A DNA stretch of 64,000 nt from Hoskinsella mucinilytica (GCF_045223415.1 NZ_JBEQZJ010000013.1:17602-81601), one strand, 5' to 3'. Shown: positions 27,330 through 36,353, numbered from the stretch's first letter. The notes: generated by a model from the sequence alone, not told the origin. Made by a program: numbers and translations.

Positions 27330-28730
27330 CTATAGATCCTTTCTTTGAATTTTAATGTTTCCAGTGATCATGTCTTTATACCATCCATAACTCTTTTTTG
27401 GTTTTCGTATCAAATCATGTTCAAAATCAATAGCTACCAACCCATATCGTTTTTCACATCCGTTTTTCCATGAGTATAAATCAAAAGCACTCCATGCAAA
27501 ATAACCCATCATCTTTACACCGGCATCAGCAGCATTCATCATGGCATTGATGTGATCTTCCATAAAAGAAATACGATAATCATCTTGTACTTGTTCAACC
27601 GTTACATCCTCATACATACCAATGCCGTTTTCTGTAATATAAATCGGTAATCCATATTTTTCATGTACTTCTTTTAGACCTTCTTGTAATCCTTTAGGAT
27701 AAATTTCCGTATCCCATTCTGTATAGGTACTATTAGGATCATGCATTACCTGTTCAAACCAATGTTTTACAATGACCTTACTAGAGCCTTTTCCCTCTTT
27801 TCCACTATTATTCACAACAAAGGTCGTTTCTCCTTCTGTATAAGGCTTTACCAAAGTTCTGGAATAATAATTCAAGCCTAAAAAATCCACTGTATTCTCT
27901 CGTATGATTGCCAACTGTTCTGGTTTCATGAAAGAAATATCATAGTTTTTCGATAATTCGCTCAATAGATCGATCGGTATTTCACCTTTTGCGGCGGTAT
28001 CTAAAATCCAGTTATTACAATAGTTATCTGCATAACGCATTGCAATTCTTGTTTCTATGGTATCATCTACACCATTTACCGGGGTAAAGCTATGTACGAT
28101 CCCTACGCTACCGGGATAACCACTTTCTTTAAATGCTCTTACTCCCAATGCACTTGCATACATCACATGATAAGCAGCAATGATCGTTTTTTGTGTATCT
28201 CTGAAACATGGGGGATAATTACCTATCAAATAACCACTACATACAAACCATTTTGGTTCATTGAACGTTACCCAATGTGTAATTTTTTCATGGAAATGAT
28301 CGTAACAAACCTTAGCATAATGCTCAAATGCATCACAAACTTCTTGATTTAACCATCCTCCTGTTTCCTCCCAATATTGCGGTAAGTCCCAGTGATACAA
28401 AGTCACAAATGGCTCTATTCCATACTTATGACAACAATCTAATACTTTGTGATAAAATGCAATCCCCTTTTCATTGATTTCTCCTGCTTTATTTTTTATG
28501 ATACGAGGCCATGCCAGCGAAAAGCGGTATGCATTCTGTCCACCCTCTTTCATCATTTTGATATCTTCTTCAAAATGATGATAGTGATCACTTGCCACAT
28601 CTCCATTTTCTAATTGCTCTTCATGTAAGTAATGATCCCACATTGACTCTACACGATCGTCTAGATTCCAAGCTCCCTCGCATTGATAAGATGCTGAAGC
28701 ACCACCCCATAGAAACTTTTCCGTTAACAT
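27330..28730 (-). CDS. 6-phospho-beta-glucosidase (GH1)
   Basis: A 466-residue glycoside hydrolase family 1 enzyme. The acid/base Glu158 lies in TFNEPK and the nucleophile Glu367 in ITENG. The start FLWGGASASYQCEGAW is the family signature. It splits the intracellular phosphorylated beta-disaccharide made by the PTS. It overlaps the IIA gene by 7 nt and is followed by IIB and IIC. Confidence 0.95.
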   Translation of the reverse strand: MLTEKFLWGGASASYQCEGAWNLDDRVESMWDHYLHEEQLENGDVASDHYHHFEEDIKMMKEGGQNAYRFSLAWPRIIKNKAGEINEKGIAFYHKVLDCCHKYGIEPFVTLYHWDLPQYWEETGGWLNQEVCDAFEHYAKVCYDHFHEKITHWVTFNEPKWFVCSGYLIGNYPPCFRDTQKTIIAAYHVMYASALGVRAFKESGYPGSVGIVHSFTPVNGVDDTIETRIAMRYADNYCNNWILDTAAKGEIPIDLLSELSKNYDISFMKPEQLAIIRENTVDFLGLNYYSRTLVKPYTEGETTFVVNNSGKEGKGSSKVIVKHWFEQVMHDPNSTYTEWDTEIYPKGLQEGLKEVHEKYGLPIYITENGIGMYEDVTVEQVQDDYRISFMEDHINAMMNAADAGVKMMGYFAWSAFDLYSWKNGCEKRYGLVAIDFEHDLIRKPKKSYGWYKDMITGNIKIQRKDL

Positions 28731-29047
28731 TGCTTTATTTCCTCCAATTTCTGATATAGCTCAATCATTTCAGATGTCATTTCTACTGCAACTGCAGATG
28801 ATGAAATGTGATCCTCTGCATGAATCAATAACAAATCAAGATCAAGCTCTTCTTCATTTGCCATCTTTCTTAACAATTCCGCATGAAGCTTTTGTGCTTC
28901 TATCAATTCTTTTTTTGCTTCTTCCAGTTTGAGTGCCCCATTTACTTTATCTTGGGCTTTATAACTTGCCAAAGCTTCATATGCAGTGCTTCTCGCATTT
29001 CCACTATGTAAGATAAGCTGGAAGGAAAATTGTTGTGTTTCAACCAT
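28724..29047 (-). CDS. PTS cellobiose/lactose-family EIIA
   Basis: A 107-residue helical IIA subunit with the active-site His in LLLIHAEDH near residue 78. The frame begins earlier with a GTG, but AAAGG 9 nt before the ATG at 29047 fixes the start, and the resulting N-terminus fits the family. It is the first gene of the operon IIA, bglA-type glucosidase, IIB, IIC, Nif3. Confidence 0.92.
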   Translation of the reverse strand: MVETQQFSFQLILHSGNARSTAYEALASYKAQDKVNGALKLEEAKKELIEAQKLHAELLRKMANEEELDLDLLLIHAEDHISSSAVAVEMTSEMIELYQKLEEIKQC

Positions 29048-29112
29048 TTTGATCATCCTTTCTTTTGACACCTATATCATAAACAAAAGTGATAACATTT
29101 TAAAATTTCGTT

Positions 29113-29132
29113 TTGCCGTTAGGTAACGGCAA
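29113..29132. promoter_or_regulatory. Palindromic operator before the cellobiose-type PTS operon
   Basis: Two perfect 9-bp arms (29113-29121 and 29124-29132) around a 2-bp centre, with further partly symmetric flanks. On the minus strand it lies just upstream of a poor -35 and a TATGAT -10, as expected for an activator site of the PRD regulator at 22961. Confidence 0.5.
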
Positions 29133-29151
29133 CTTAAAAAACGAAAATCTC

Positions 29152-29191
29152 CAAAAAAAAACACTGTCAGAATGAATCCTTCTAACAGTGT
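29152..29191 (-). terminator. Terminator of the licT-type operon
   Basis: A 12-bp stem with one mismatch (29161-29172 with 29180-29191). On the minus strand it is followed by a run of nine T. It lies 16 nt after the deacetylase stop codon. Confidence 0.82.
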
Positions 29192-29206
29192 CGTTTTTAT
29201 CTTTGA

Positions 29207-29956
29207 TCATAAAGCATCATAGGTAACCAACGTTACATCTTCTTGTTTTAACCATGCTTGGATATTTGGATCACATGCCATCTCTACCTCTAATGCTCTG
29301 GGTATCGTTAATGAGGACTTTTTTAAGATGTAAGCATCTAAATAACCGGGATGACAAACAAGTACCTCACATGCATCCTCATGTGCTTGTTGTACCATAC
29401 GTTTTAATGTCTTTTCAGGATCATAATCCGGTCTTTGACTTTCCAACCACATATAAACCTTAGTATCACCGACTATCATAGCTTCTCCTTCTGCAGGCAT
29501 ACCTGAATATTTTAAGCCATGTCTTTTCGCTACGATTTCCAGTCCTTTAAAGAAATTTACGCTAGATACAGCATGTCCTTCAAAATATTGCGGTTTTCTC
29601 CCAATCAACTCCATAAACCGTTGATATTGTGCCTCTATTTCAAGAATAACCTCATCTAACACCACAAAATCCTCTTTCGCTTGACGATATTCTTTTGAAG
29701 ATTTAAATTCACCGAATTCATTCGTGATGCTTGGAATTAATTTTGGGTCTGTTAAAGGTTTCCCTACACATATATTGGTATGTTGCCCATAACAAACTGG
29801 TACGTCTTTCAATAAATCCAATCCATGCATAACAGATGGCATATTTGTCATAACACCAACGGAACCAATGATACCGTCCTTTACGCTTTTTGCTATACCA
29901 TAGTTGACACCTTCACTATAGCCCAAATCATCTGCTCGAATCAAAATTTTTTTCAT
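29207..29956 (-). CDS. chbG: ChbG/YdjC-family carbohydrate deacetylase
   Basis: A 249-residue enzyme of the YdjC/ChbG family. The start RADDLGYSEGVNYGI holds the metal-binding Asp pair (Asp9/Asp10). Further His motifs are FEGHAVSSV and LVCHPGYLD. Characterised members remove one acetyl group from chitobiose phosphate or related amino sugars. It follows the PTS EIIBC gene by 16 nt, so the imported sugar may be an acetylated amino-sugar oligomer rather than a plain beta-glucoside. Confidence 0.88.
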   Translation of the reverse strand: MKKILIRADDLGYSEGVNYGIAKSVKDGIIGSVGVMTNMPSVMHGLDLLKDVPVCYGQHTNICVGKPLTDPKLIPSITNEFGEFKSSKEYRQAKEDFVVLDEVILEIEAQYQRFMELIGRKPQYFEGHAVSSVNFFKGLEIVAKRHGLKYSGMPAEGEAMIVGDTKVYMWLESQRPDYDPEKTLKRMVQQAHEDACEVLVCHPGYLDAYILKKSSLTIPRALEVEMACDPNIQAWLKQEDVTLVTYDAL

Positions 29957-29972
29957 TTCATCATCCTCTTTC

Positions 29973-31382
29973 CTATTTTTTTACTACGGGATCGTTCGCA
30001 TCATAACCAAAGAAATAAGTTACCATTGCGGCTACCACAAAGCCGATTGCACAGCTCATCATTCCATGTACCATATTCATAGAAGGTCCACCAGCAAATG
30101 CCGTTAAGCCAATAAAACTTGCTACCGGTACCATGGCATAACAGGTAACATGCATAATACCAGCATACAATCCACCTGCAAAGCCACCTGCAATCAACCC
30201 AATAAATGGTCGCTTAAATTTCATACCATTTCCATATAAGCCCGGTTCTGTTACACCACCTATGATAGAGGCAATAAAATAACCAAGGGTCAATGATTTT
30301 TCTTCCTTATCTTTGATTCGTAAGAAAGAACCGATCAGCATTCCGGCAACCGATATAGAAGCAATACATCCTCCCACAGATACAAGGTTTTCCTGTCCTG
30401 CCTGTGCAAATACGATGACCAAGGAAGTAATGAATACAACATGCATACCACTCATGACCAAGAACTCCCATAAAGCCGCAATCAACGCTACCGCAATAAA
30501 TCCAATATATGGTATCTTATCTAATCCTAACAAAAAATCACAAATATAGTTACCTATAAATGAACCAACCGGTCCCAATGCACATAGACAAATCGGCAAC
30601 ATAATTACGATGCTCAAGAATGGTACAAAAATTGTTTTTAAAGATTGTGGAAGTATTTTCTTGAAGAAAGACTCTATATAACTCATGACCCAAACAGACA
30701 ATATGATGGGTAATAGTGTTGAAGAATAATTTTGTACTGCACATGGAATACCGAATACACTAAAAGTGGTTCCTTCCACTGCCATAGCGGTAAATGTCGG
30801 ATGCATCATGATACAGCCAAGAAACATACCAATTACCGGTGTCACATTGAATTTCTTTGCGGAAGTATAGCCCAATACTATAGGAAAGAAATAAAAACCT
30901 GCATCCCCTACGAAAGTAAACAAGGTATATAAGTCATCACTTTCACTTAAGACATTCAACATGCTTGGCCCTAGTACCGCCACTAGCATCTTAAACATAG
31001 ATGCTGCCATCATCAATGGTATCAAAGGTACAACACAACCTGCCAATGCTTCTAAAATTTGACTGCCGATAACCTTAGGTGTTAATTTCTTTTTCTCCTT
31101 AACAACATCGTCATCTATTGCACTGCTCACCTCAAAATCCCCCAGAACACACACAGCCTTATATACATGTTCCACTGTCTGCCCTATGATGATCTGAAAC
31201 TGTCCACTGGAAAATTGACATCCCAATACTCCTTTCATTTTCTTGATATTCTCTACATTAACTTTACTTTGATCCTTTAAATTAAAACGTAATCTTGTCA
31301 TACAATGTGCCACAAAGGTCACATTCTGTTTACCGCCAATTTCAACAAGTATTTCACTTGCCATTTGTTCATATTTTGTCAT
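29973..31382 (-). CDS. PTS beta-glucoside-family EIIBC
   Basis: A 469-residue fused IIB-IIC permease. The IIB domain (1-85) carries the phospho-Cys27 in FVAHCMTRLRF. The IIC domain with about ten helices follows, with GGVTEPGLYGNGMKFKRPF near 378-397 as the sugar-site loop. There is no C-terminal IIA domain, so it must borrow one in trans. Controlled by the LicT-type antiterminator directly upstream through the RAT/terminator in the 81-nt gap. Confidence 0.92.
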   Translation of the reverse strand: MTKYEQMASEILVEIGGKQNVTFVAHCMTRLRFNLKDQSKVNVENIKKMKGVLGCQFSSGQFQIIIGQTVEHVYKAVCVLGDFEVSSAIDDDVVKEKKKLTPKVIGSQILEALAGCVVPLIPLMMAASMFKMLVAVLGPSMLNVLSESDDLYTLFTFVGDAGFYFFPIVLGYTSAKKFNVTPVIGMFLGCIMMHPTFTAMAVEGTTFSVFGIPCAVQNYSSTLLPIILSVWVMSYIESFFKKILPQSLKTIFVPFLSIVIMLPICLCALGPVGSFIGNYICDFLLGLDKIPYIGFIAVALIAALWEFLVMSGMHVVFITSLVIVFAQAGQENLVSVGGCIASISVAGMLIGSFLRIKDKEEKSLTLGYFIASIIGGVTEPGLYGNGMKFKRPFIGLIAGGFAGGLYAGIMHVTCYAMVPVASFIGLTAFAGGPSMNMVHGMMSCAIGFVVAAMVTYFFGYDANDPVVKK

Positions 31383-31400
31383 ATTTTTCTCCTTTTCATT

Positions 31401-31458
31401 AAAAACACCCTCAACTCAAAAACCACATGATCATCATGTAATCCTTGCGCTGAGGGTG
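31401..31458 (-). terminator. LicT-controlled terminator before EIIBC
   Basis: Arms CACCCTCA and TGAGGGTG (31406-31413 and 31451-31458) form the core stem, with TTTTT following on the minus strand. The 5' arm shares its bases with the end of the RAT, so RAT folding excludes termination. Confidence 0.85.
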
Positions 31459-31480
31459 ATGCTCTATCGGTGACAATCCT
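31452..31480 (-). promoter_or_regulatory. Ribonucleic antiterminator RAT 2
   Basis: On the minus strand it starts GGATTGTCACC and ends GCATCACCCT, matching the BglG/LicT RAT pattern (GGATTGTNACT ... GGCAANACC). It overlaps the last five codons and stop of the antiterminator gene. Confidence 0.8.
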
Positions 31481-32300
31481 CTCTTGCACATAATCGATTG
31501 ATATGTAACATTAAATATAATAATTCTTCATCATGAAGCTCCCAATCCATTTCTGATGTTAAATACTCTTTGATATGTAATACACAATCATACGTTTTCG
31601 GATATTGTGTCCTTACATAATCAAACATCGTTTTATTTTCACTGGATATGCTGTCATCTTTTTCTTGTCGTTTTAATAAATACAACACATGAGATACAAA
31701 TCTAGAATAATTAAAGCTATTTTTATCGATGTGAATCTGAAAATCAGCCCCTATCAAATCAGTGATTTCATGAATTACTTCATCATTGTTTGGCATCTGT
31801 GACGATATGGATGTCACAGTTTCAGCGTTTACAAAATGCATAGCGATATTGCACGCTTCCCCTTTAGGCAGTTTGACCTTTAAGGTTTGTTGGATCATTT
31901 TCACTGCACTTTCACCTAATGCAAATTCAGTTTCATATAGATGCTGAATATCATTATATAAAGGTGTCTGAATATGGATGTTTTTCCTAACTCGTTCTAT
32001 CGCAAAATTGATGTGATCAGCTAGTGTAAACACAACGTTTGGACTTAGTTCACTGTCAATTTTCATTCTTGCGATATCAACAATTTTGGCCGCAACTTCA
32101 AGCACTTCGATTGATAACTCATTCAATAGATTGTAATACATGGTATCCACATCATAAAAGGTACGTTGTATCACATTTAGATCCTCAATCTCATAAGGAC
32201 AGGCGTGAAATCCAATACCGGTTCCCACAGCTATCAACTCTCGATGATGATCATCCATACATAACGCAATATTGTTGTTTATTTTTTTTATCACCTTCAT
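31464..32300 (-). CDS. BglG/LicT-family transcription antiterminator
   Basis: A 278-residue RNA-binding antiterminator. It has the CAT domain at 1-55 (KKINNNIALCMDD), then PRD1 (about 65-170) and PRD2 (about 175-278), with conserved His residues, for example in LADHINFAIER and ALHFVN-like IAMHFVN. It binds the RATs in its own leader and in front of the PTS gene, stopping terminator formation when the sugar is present. The C-terminal codons EDCHR and the stop are read from the second RAT itself. Confidence 0.92.
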   Translation of the reverse strand: MKVIKKINNNIALCMDDHHRELIAVGTGIGFHACPYEIEDLNVIQRTFYDVDTMYYNLLNELSIEVLEVAAKIVDIARMKIDSELSPNVVFTLADHINFAIERVRKNIHIQTPLYNDIQHLYETEFALGESAVKMIQQTLKVKLPKGEACNIAMHFVNAETVTSISSQMPNNDEVIHEITDLIGADFQIHIDKNSFNYSRFVSHVLYLLKRQEKDDSISSENKTMFDYVRTQYPKTYDCVLHIKEYLTSEMDWELHDEELLYLMLHINRLCAREDCHR

Positions 32301-32404
32301 CGATTCACACGCTCCTTTTTATGATGCTCAACTTTATGTTTTGCCCAATTATGTTTATCCCTTCTTTCTTCTATTTTAACACATTTCCCTTTGCTAGAAA
32401 CAAA

Positions 32405-32460
32405 TAAAAACTCTTCAAGATGAACTTCACCCAAGATACATATTACCTGTTTCTTGAAGG
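32405..32460 (-). terminator. LicT-controlled terminator in the antiterminator leader
   Basis: Arms CTTCAAGA and TCTTGAAG (32413-32420 and 32452-32459), then TTTTT on the minus strand. Its 5' arm follows and touches RAT 1. Confidence 0.75.
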
Positions 32461-32487
32461 TGATGCCTCCCGAAGAGTGACAATCCC
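32459..32487 (-). promoter_or_regulatory. Ribonucleic antiterminator RAT 1
   Basis: On the minus strand it begins GGGATTGTCACTC and ends GGCATCACC, matching the RAT consensus closely. It lies only a few nt after the expected transcription start. Confidence 0.82.
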
Positions 32488-32499
32488 TGTTGTGTTTAC

Positions 32500-32528
32500 A
32501 TTTTAGCAAGCGTTTTCATAATTGTCAA
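32500..32528 (-). promoter_or_regulatory. Sigma-A promoter with cre-like site (licT-type operon)
   Basis: On the minus strand TTGACA (32523-32528), a 17-bp spacer and TAAAAT (32500-32505). TGAAAACGCTTGCT (32505-32518) in the spacer is a cre-like site with two mismatches, suggesting CcpA repression. Confidence 0.75.
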
Positions 32529-32670
32529 TAGAAAAAATAAAATCTATAGATCAGATCATAGAAGAAACAGAACAAGAGGATCAAAGAGGATGAGATGATA
32601 TTGCGAAAGGGGTTATGATTCTTCGCAAAGTAAGAAATAGGTCAAGAAAATAATAGAAGATCATTTTAAA

Positions 32671-32704
32671 GAAAAAAACATCAGTAATTCGAAAATTACT
32701 GATG
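32671..32704 (-). terminator. Terminator of the nad operon
   Basis: A perfect 11-bp stem (32679-32689 with 32694-32704) with a 4-nt loop and a run of seven T on the minus strand. It lies 24 nt after the niaR-like stop. Confidence 0.88.
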
Positions 32705-32727
32705 AAGATAACGATAGAAATAAGGTT

Positions 32728-33276
32728 TTATTCTTCCGATTCTTCCTCATAAGGAAACAACTCTGCGATATATTGTTTTTTTCTTAGACTTTCTTCTATC
32801 TCATCCAATATTTCATTTGACTCTGCAGATACATGATGAAAATGATAGCCTGAAGTCACAGACATCAAAGGAGTAGATTTCCCTGTAGCTAAATCATGAA
32901 GCAATAATTGAATATCACGACGGTTCTTAATATTTAAGGGTGCGGACATTTTTCCATATACACGATGATTGACCATCACATCTAACACGCTACCACCTAA
33001 ATCAATGATTGTTTCTAACTCATCTCCAAGTTGTTCATTGGTATGATGAACTTTAAATAAACGCACCATCTGTTTTGCATCATTCAATAAGTATCCACGT
33101 GCTGTTGCCATAATCGGATAACCCTGTGTTCGAAGGAGTGCAATATCCTGTACAACTACTTGTCGACTGACACCTGTTTCTTTACCAAGTGCACCTCCGG
33201 ATAAAGGCGTTGATGATTCTCGCATTAATTGAATAATTTTTTTTCGTCTTTGTGTACCACTTAAAACCTGTGCCAT
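32728..33276 (-). CDS. niaR: NiaR-type niacin-responsive repressor
   Basis: About 182 residues: an N-terminal HTH (RRKKIIQLM... ALGKETGVSRQVVVQDIALLR) and a C-terminal 3H domain named for its three conserved histidines (seen around NHRVYGKM, LLHDLATGKSTPL and YHFHHVS). Members bind nicotinate and repress NAD synthesis and salvage genes. The frame extends 15 codons upstream into the nadC end, but the ATG at 33276 is the natural family start. It is the last gene of nadA-nadB-nadC-niaR and is probably autoregulated. Confidence 0.87.
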   Translation of the reverse strand: MAQVLSGTQRRKKIIQLMRESSTPLSGGALGKETGVSRQVVVQDIALLRTQGYPIMATARGYLLNDAKQMVRLFKVHHTNEQLGDELETIIDLGGSVLDVMVNHRVYGKMSAPLNIKNRRDIQLLLHDLATGKSTPLMSVTSGYHFHHVSAESNEILDEIEESLRKKQYIAELFPYEEESEE

Positions 33277-33310
33277 GTAACTATCAACCTCCCTTCGAAT
33301 CACATTAATA

Positions 33311-34165
33311 CTATTCGACAACCTTTAAATGTTTCAGACTGATATCTAAAATCGGTGAAGAATGTGTCAAAGCTCCACTTGATACATAATCTACACCTAG
33401 ATCAATGATCCACTTAATATTTTCTTTTGTAATGTTCCCTGAACATTCTGTTTCTGCACGACCATCGATCCAAGTAATGGCTTCCTTCATCTGTGCAGGT
33501 GTCATATTATCAAGCATAATGATATCAGCACCGGCCTTTACTGCTTCTTTTACCATCTCTAAATTTTCTGTTTCTACTTCAATTTTACGAACAAAAGGTG
33601 CATGCTTTCTTGCGGCATCGATAGCTTCTTTGATACCACCTGCAGCATCGATATGATTATCCTTTAACAATACGCCATCAGATAAATTGTAACGATGGTT
33701 ATAACCACCACCTACTAGTACTGCATATTTTTCAAATACTCTCATACATGGCGTTGTTTTTCTAGTATCTACCAAATGCGTTTTTGAACCTTTTAACATA
33801 TCAGCTACTTCTCTGGTATATGTTGCGATTCCACTCATTCTTTGTAAATAATTAAGTGCAGTTCTTTCACCGGAAAGAAGCACTCTAATATCTCCGGTAA
33901 CGGTAGCCATCAATTGCCCATTGGTAACTGAATCACCATCCTTTACTTCAAATTTAACACAAGTATTCGGATCAAGCATTGTAAACACTCGTTCAAATAT
34001 TTGTAATCCGGCAATGATACCATCCTCTTTACAAATCAGCTGTACCTCACCTTTTTTATAATCCGGCATTATGGAAACGGTAGATACATCCTCTCCATTA
34101 ATGTCTTCTTCTAAAGCCATTCTGATAAATTTATCAGCAACCAACTGCATCGTAATCGGATTCAT
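33311..34165 (-). CDS. nadC: Nicotinate-nucleotide diphosphorylase (quinolinate phosphoribosyltransferase)
   Basis: A 284-residue enzyme that turns quinolinate and PRPP into nicotinate mononucleotide. Motifs: EDINGEDVST near the start, SGERTALNYLQRMSGIAT around 95-112, TRKTTPCMR around 135 and LLKDNHI around 168. It overlaps nadB by 32 nt. The motif has Cys where Gly is more usual (TRKTTPGLR). Third step of de novo NAD synthesis after NadB and NadA. Confidence 0.95.
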   Translation of the reverse strand: MNPITMQLVADKFIRMALEEDINGEDVSTVSIMPDYKKGEVQLICKEDGIIAGLQIFERVFTMLDPNTCVKFEVKDGDSVTNGQLMATVTGDIRVLLSGERTALNYLQRMSGIATYTREVADMLKGSKTHLVDTRKTTPCMRVFEKYAVLVGGGYNHRYNLSDGVLLKDNHIDAAGGIKEAIDAARKHAPFVRKIEVETENLEMVKEAVKAGADIIMLDNMTPAQMKEAITWIDGRAETECSGNITKENIKWIIDLGVDYVSSGALTHSSPILDISLKHLKVVE

Positions 34166-35351
34166 TTTCTCTTCTTCCTTTCCGGCAAGCTGTCATAGAT
34201 ACAGCTGCTCTTTTCGCAAAAACTAGACTTTCCAACAAACTATTGCTGGCAAGACGATTCTTCCCATGGACTCCATTACAGCTTGTTTCACCTACTGCAT
34301 ATAAATGTTTCATGGTAGTTTCGGAATTACTATCTACATGGATACCTCCCATAAAATAATGTTGAGCAGGTACTACAGGAATCGCCTGTTTGGTAATATC
34401 ATAGCCTTCTCTCATACATTCTTCATATATATTAGGGAAATGACTCTCTATCGTTTCTAAAGGCACATTCGCAAAGGAAAGCCAAACATGATCTTTCCCA
34501 TCCTTTTCCATTTCTTCAAAGATTGCTTTCGATACGATATCTCTAGGTAATAATTCATTAACGAAACGTTCACCTTTATCATTTAATAAAATAGCACCAT
34601 CTCCTCGACAAGATTCTGATATCAAAAAGCTTCTTCCTTCTCTTTTTGAAAACAAGCTTGTAGGATGAATCTGTACATAATCTAAATGATCTAGTTGAAT
34701 TTCATGTTGTTTACAAATGTTTAAAGCATCCCCTGTTAAACAAGGATAATTGGTAGAATGAGCATATAATCCACCGATTCCTCCAGTAGCCATTACACTG
34801 AATTTACTGTGTAAGTACAACGTATCCTGATGTTGATCAACAGCGATCATTCCTTTACAAACACCATCTTCCACAAGGATATCTGTCATTTTTGTATATT
34901 CCATCAAGGTAACATTAGCAAGTTTCTGTACTTGTTCAAGTAGTGTCGTGGTGATTTCCTTTCCGGTTATATCTTTATGGAAACAAATTCTATTTCTAGA
35001 ATGTCCCCCTTCTCTTGTATATAACAGTTCACCATGCTCATCCTTATCAAAATCGACGCCCAATGCCATTAGATGATCGATGATTTCACGACTGGAACGT
35101 ATCATGATATCTACACTTTCTTTTGTGTTTTCAAAGTGCCCGGCACGCATAGTATCTTCAAAATAAGGCTCATAATCTTCTTGATCCCTTTGCACGCAGA
35201 TGCCACCTTGAGCGAGCATAGAATCACAGCTTTTTAAATCCTCTTTGCATATCATAAGAATTCGAAGAGATGTCGGAAGATTTAAAGCGGTATATAATCC
35301 TCCTACACCACAGCCAGCTATGACAACATCATAATATAAATCCTTTTGCAT
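34134..35351 (-). CDS. nadB: L-aspartate oxidase (short form)
   Basis: A 405-residue FAD enzyme making iminoaspartate. The FAD motif VVIAGCGVGGLYTAL is at the N-terminus. HYFMGGIHVD and the terminal RLASNSLLESLVFAKRAA are family signatures. Most NadB proteins are about 500-540 residues with a helical C-terminal domain; this one ends just after the flavin/capping region, a short form also seen in some clostridia. The gene reads cleanly into nadC with an overlap, so I take it as intact rather than truncated. Confidence 0.93.
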   Translation of the reverse strand: MQKDLYYDVVIAGCGVGGLYTALNLPTSLRILMICKEDLKSCDSMLAQGGICVQRDQEDYEPYFEDTMRAGHFENTKESVDIMIRSSREIIDHLMALGVDFDKDEHGELLYTREGGHSRNRICFHKDITGKEITTTLLEQVQKLANVTLMEYTKMTDILVEDGVCKGMIAVDQHQDTLYLHSKFSVMATGGIGGLYAHSTNYPCLTGDALNICKQHEIQLDHLDYVQIHPTSLFSKREGRSFLISESCRGDGAILLNDKGERFVNELLPRDIVSKAIFEEMEKDGKDHVWLSFANVPLETIESHFPNIYEECMREGYDITKQAIPVVPAQHYFMGGIHVDSNSETTMKHLYAVGETSCNGVHGKNRLASNSLLESLVFAKRAAVSMTACRKGRRENESDYDAVGC

Positions 35352-35375
35352 CTTTCGTGCCTCCTTTAAGGCCGT

Positions 35376-36281
35376 TTATTTTGCCAGCTCCAACATACGT
35401 TTTAATGTATTCTTTGAAGGTTCCACAATTGCCTGTGGAACGATTGCATCATTGTCCCCTGTTGTTAATACTTGTATGATCTTATCTAAGGTAATCTTTT
35501 TCATATCCGCACAAATCGGTGTTGTTTCAGGGAAAAAGAATTGTTTTGTCGGATTTTGTTTTTCCAATTCATATCGTACACCAACCTCTGTTGCGATAAT
35601 GAATTGAGTAGCATCACTTTTGGTTGCTTGTTTTAAAATTCCTGTTGTCGAACCAATATAATCAGCAAGTGCTACTACCTCTTCATTACATTCCGGATGA
35701 GCCAATACTTCAGCTTGTGGATATCGTTCTTTTAAATCCTTGATTTCTTTTGCCAACATCTTTTCGTGAATCGGACAATAACCATTGACAAGTACAACAT
35801 TTTTTTCTGGCACTTGTTGAGCAACATAACGTCCTAAATTTTTATCCGGTATGAATAAAATATTCTTATTCGGTAGATTTTTCACAATTTGTACTGCATT
35901 AGCAGAAGTGACACAAACATCAGACCAAGATTTAATCTCTGCAGTTGAGTTAATGTAACATACCACTGCTAAATCTTCATAACGTAATCTAGCTTCTTCA
36001 ACCTCTTGCTTCGTGACCATATGTGCCATAGGACAATCGGCTGATGCATCCGGCATCAATACAGCTTTCTCTGGATTTAAAAGCTTTCCGCTTTCTCCCA
36101 TAAAAGATACTCCACAGAACACGATGGTTTTATTTGATAGTTCAGCCGCAACCTTACTCAAATAAAAAGAATCTCCTACATAATCAGCAATTTCCTGAAC
36201 CTCTGGATTCACATAATAATGAGCAAGCAATACGGCGTCCTTTTCTTCTTTCAACTGTTTAATTTCTTCCTGTTTTGTCAT
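35376..36281 (-). CDS. nadA: Quinolinate synthase
   Basis: A 301-residue [4Fe-4S] enzyme that condenses iminoaspartate with dihydroxyacetone phosphate. Candidate cluster cysteines are in VFCGVSFMGES, NGYCPIHEK and TTPICADMKKIT. The HYYVNPEVQEIADYVGDS start is typical. First gene of the nad operon, with a good promoter upstream. Confidence 0.95.
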   Translation of the reverse strand: MTKQEEIKQLKEEKDAVLLAHYYVNPEVQEIADYVGDSFYLSKVAAELSNKTIVFCGVSFMGESGKLLNPEKAVLMPDASADCPMAHMVTKQEVEEARLRYEDLAVVCYINSTAEIKSWSDVCVTSANAVQIVKNLPNKNILFIPDKNLGRYVAQQVPEKNVVLVNGYCPIHEKMLAKEIKDLKERYPQAEVLAHPECNEEVVALADYIGSTTGILKQATKSDATQFIIATEVGVRYELEKQNPTKQFFFPETTPICADMKKITLDKIIQVLTTGDNDAIVPQAIVEPSKNTLKRMLELAK

Positions 36282-36353
36282 ATCCTAGATTTTACCATTG
36301 TAAGAACAACGGTATCTTTAACTCCCTTTCTTATTTTTTAATGTATCCGCATC

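Noticed and set aside
32297..32509. A 70-codon minus-strand frame in the leader of the LicT-type gene.
   Set aside because: It coincides with the RAT and terminator structures, which explain the sequence; it has no ribosome site.
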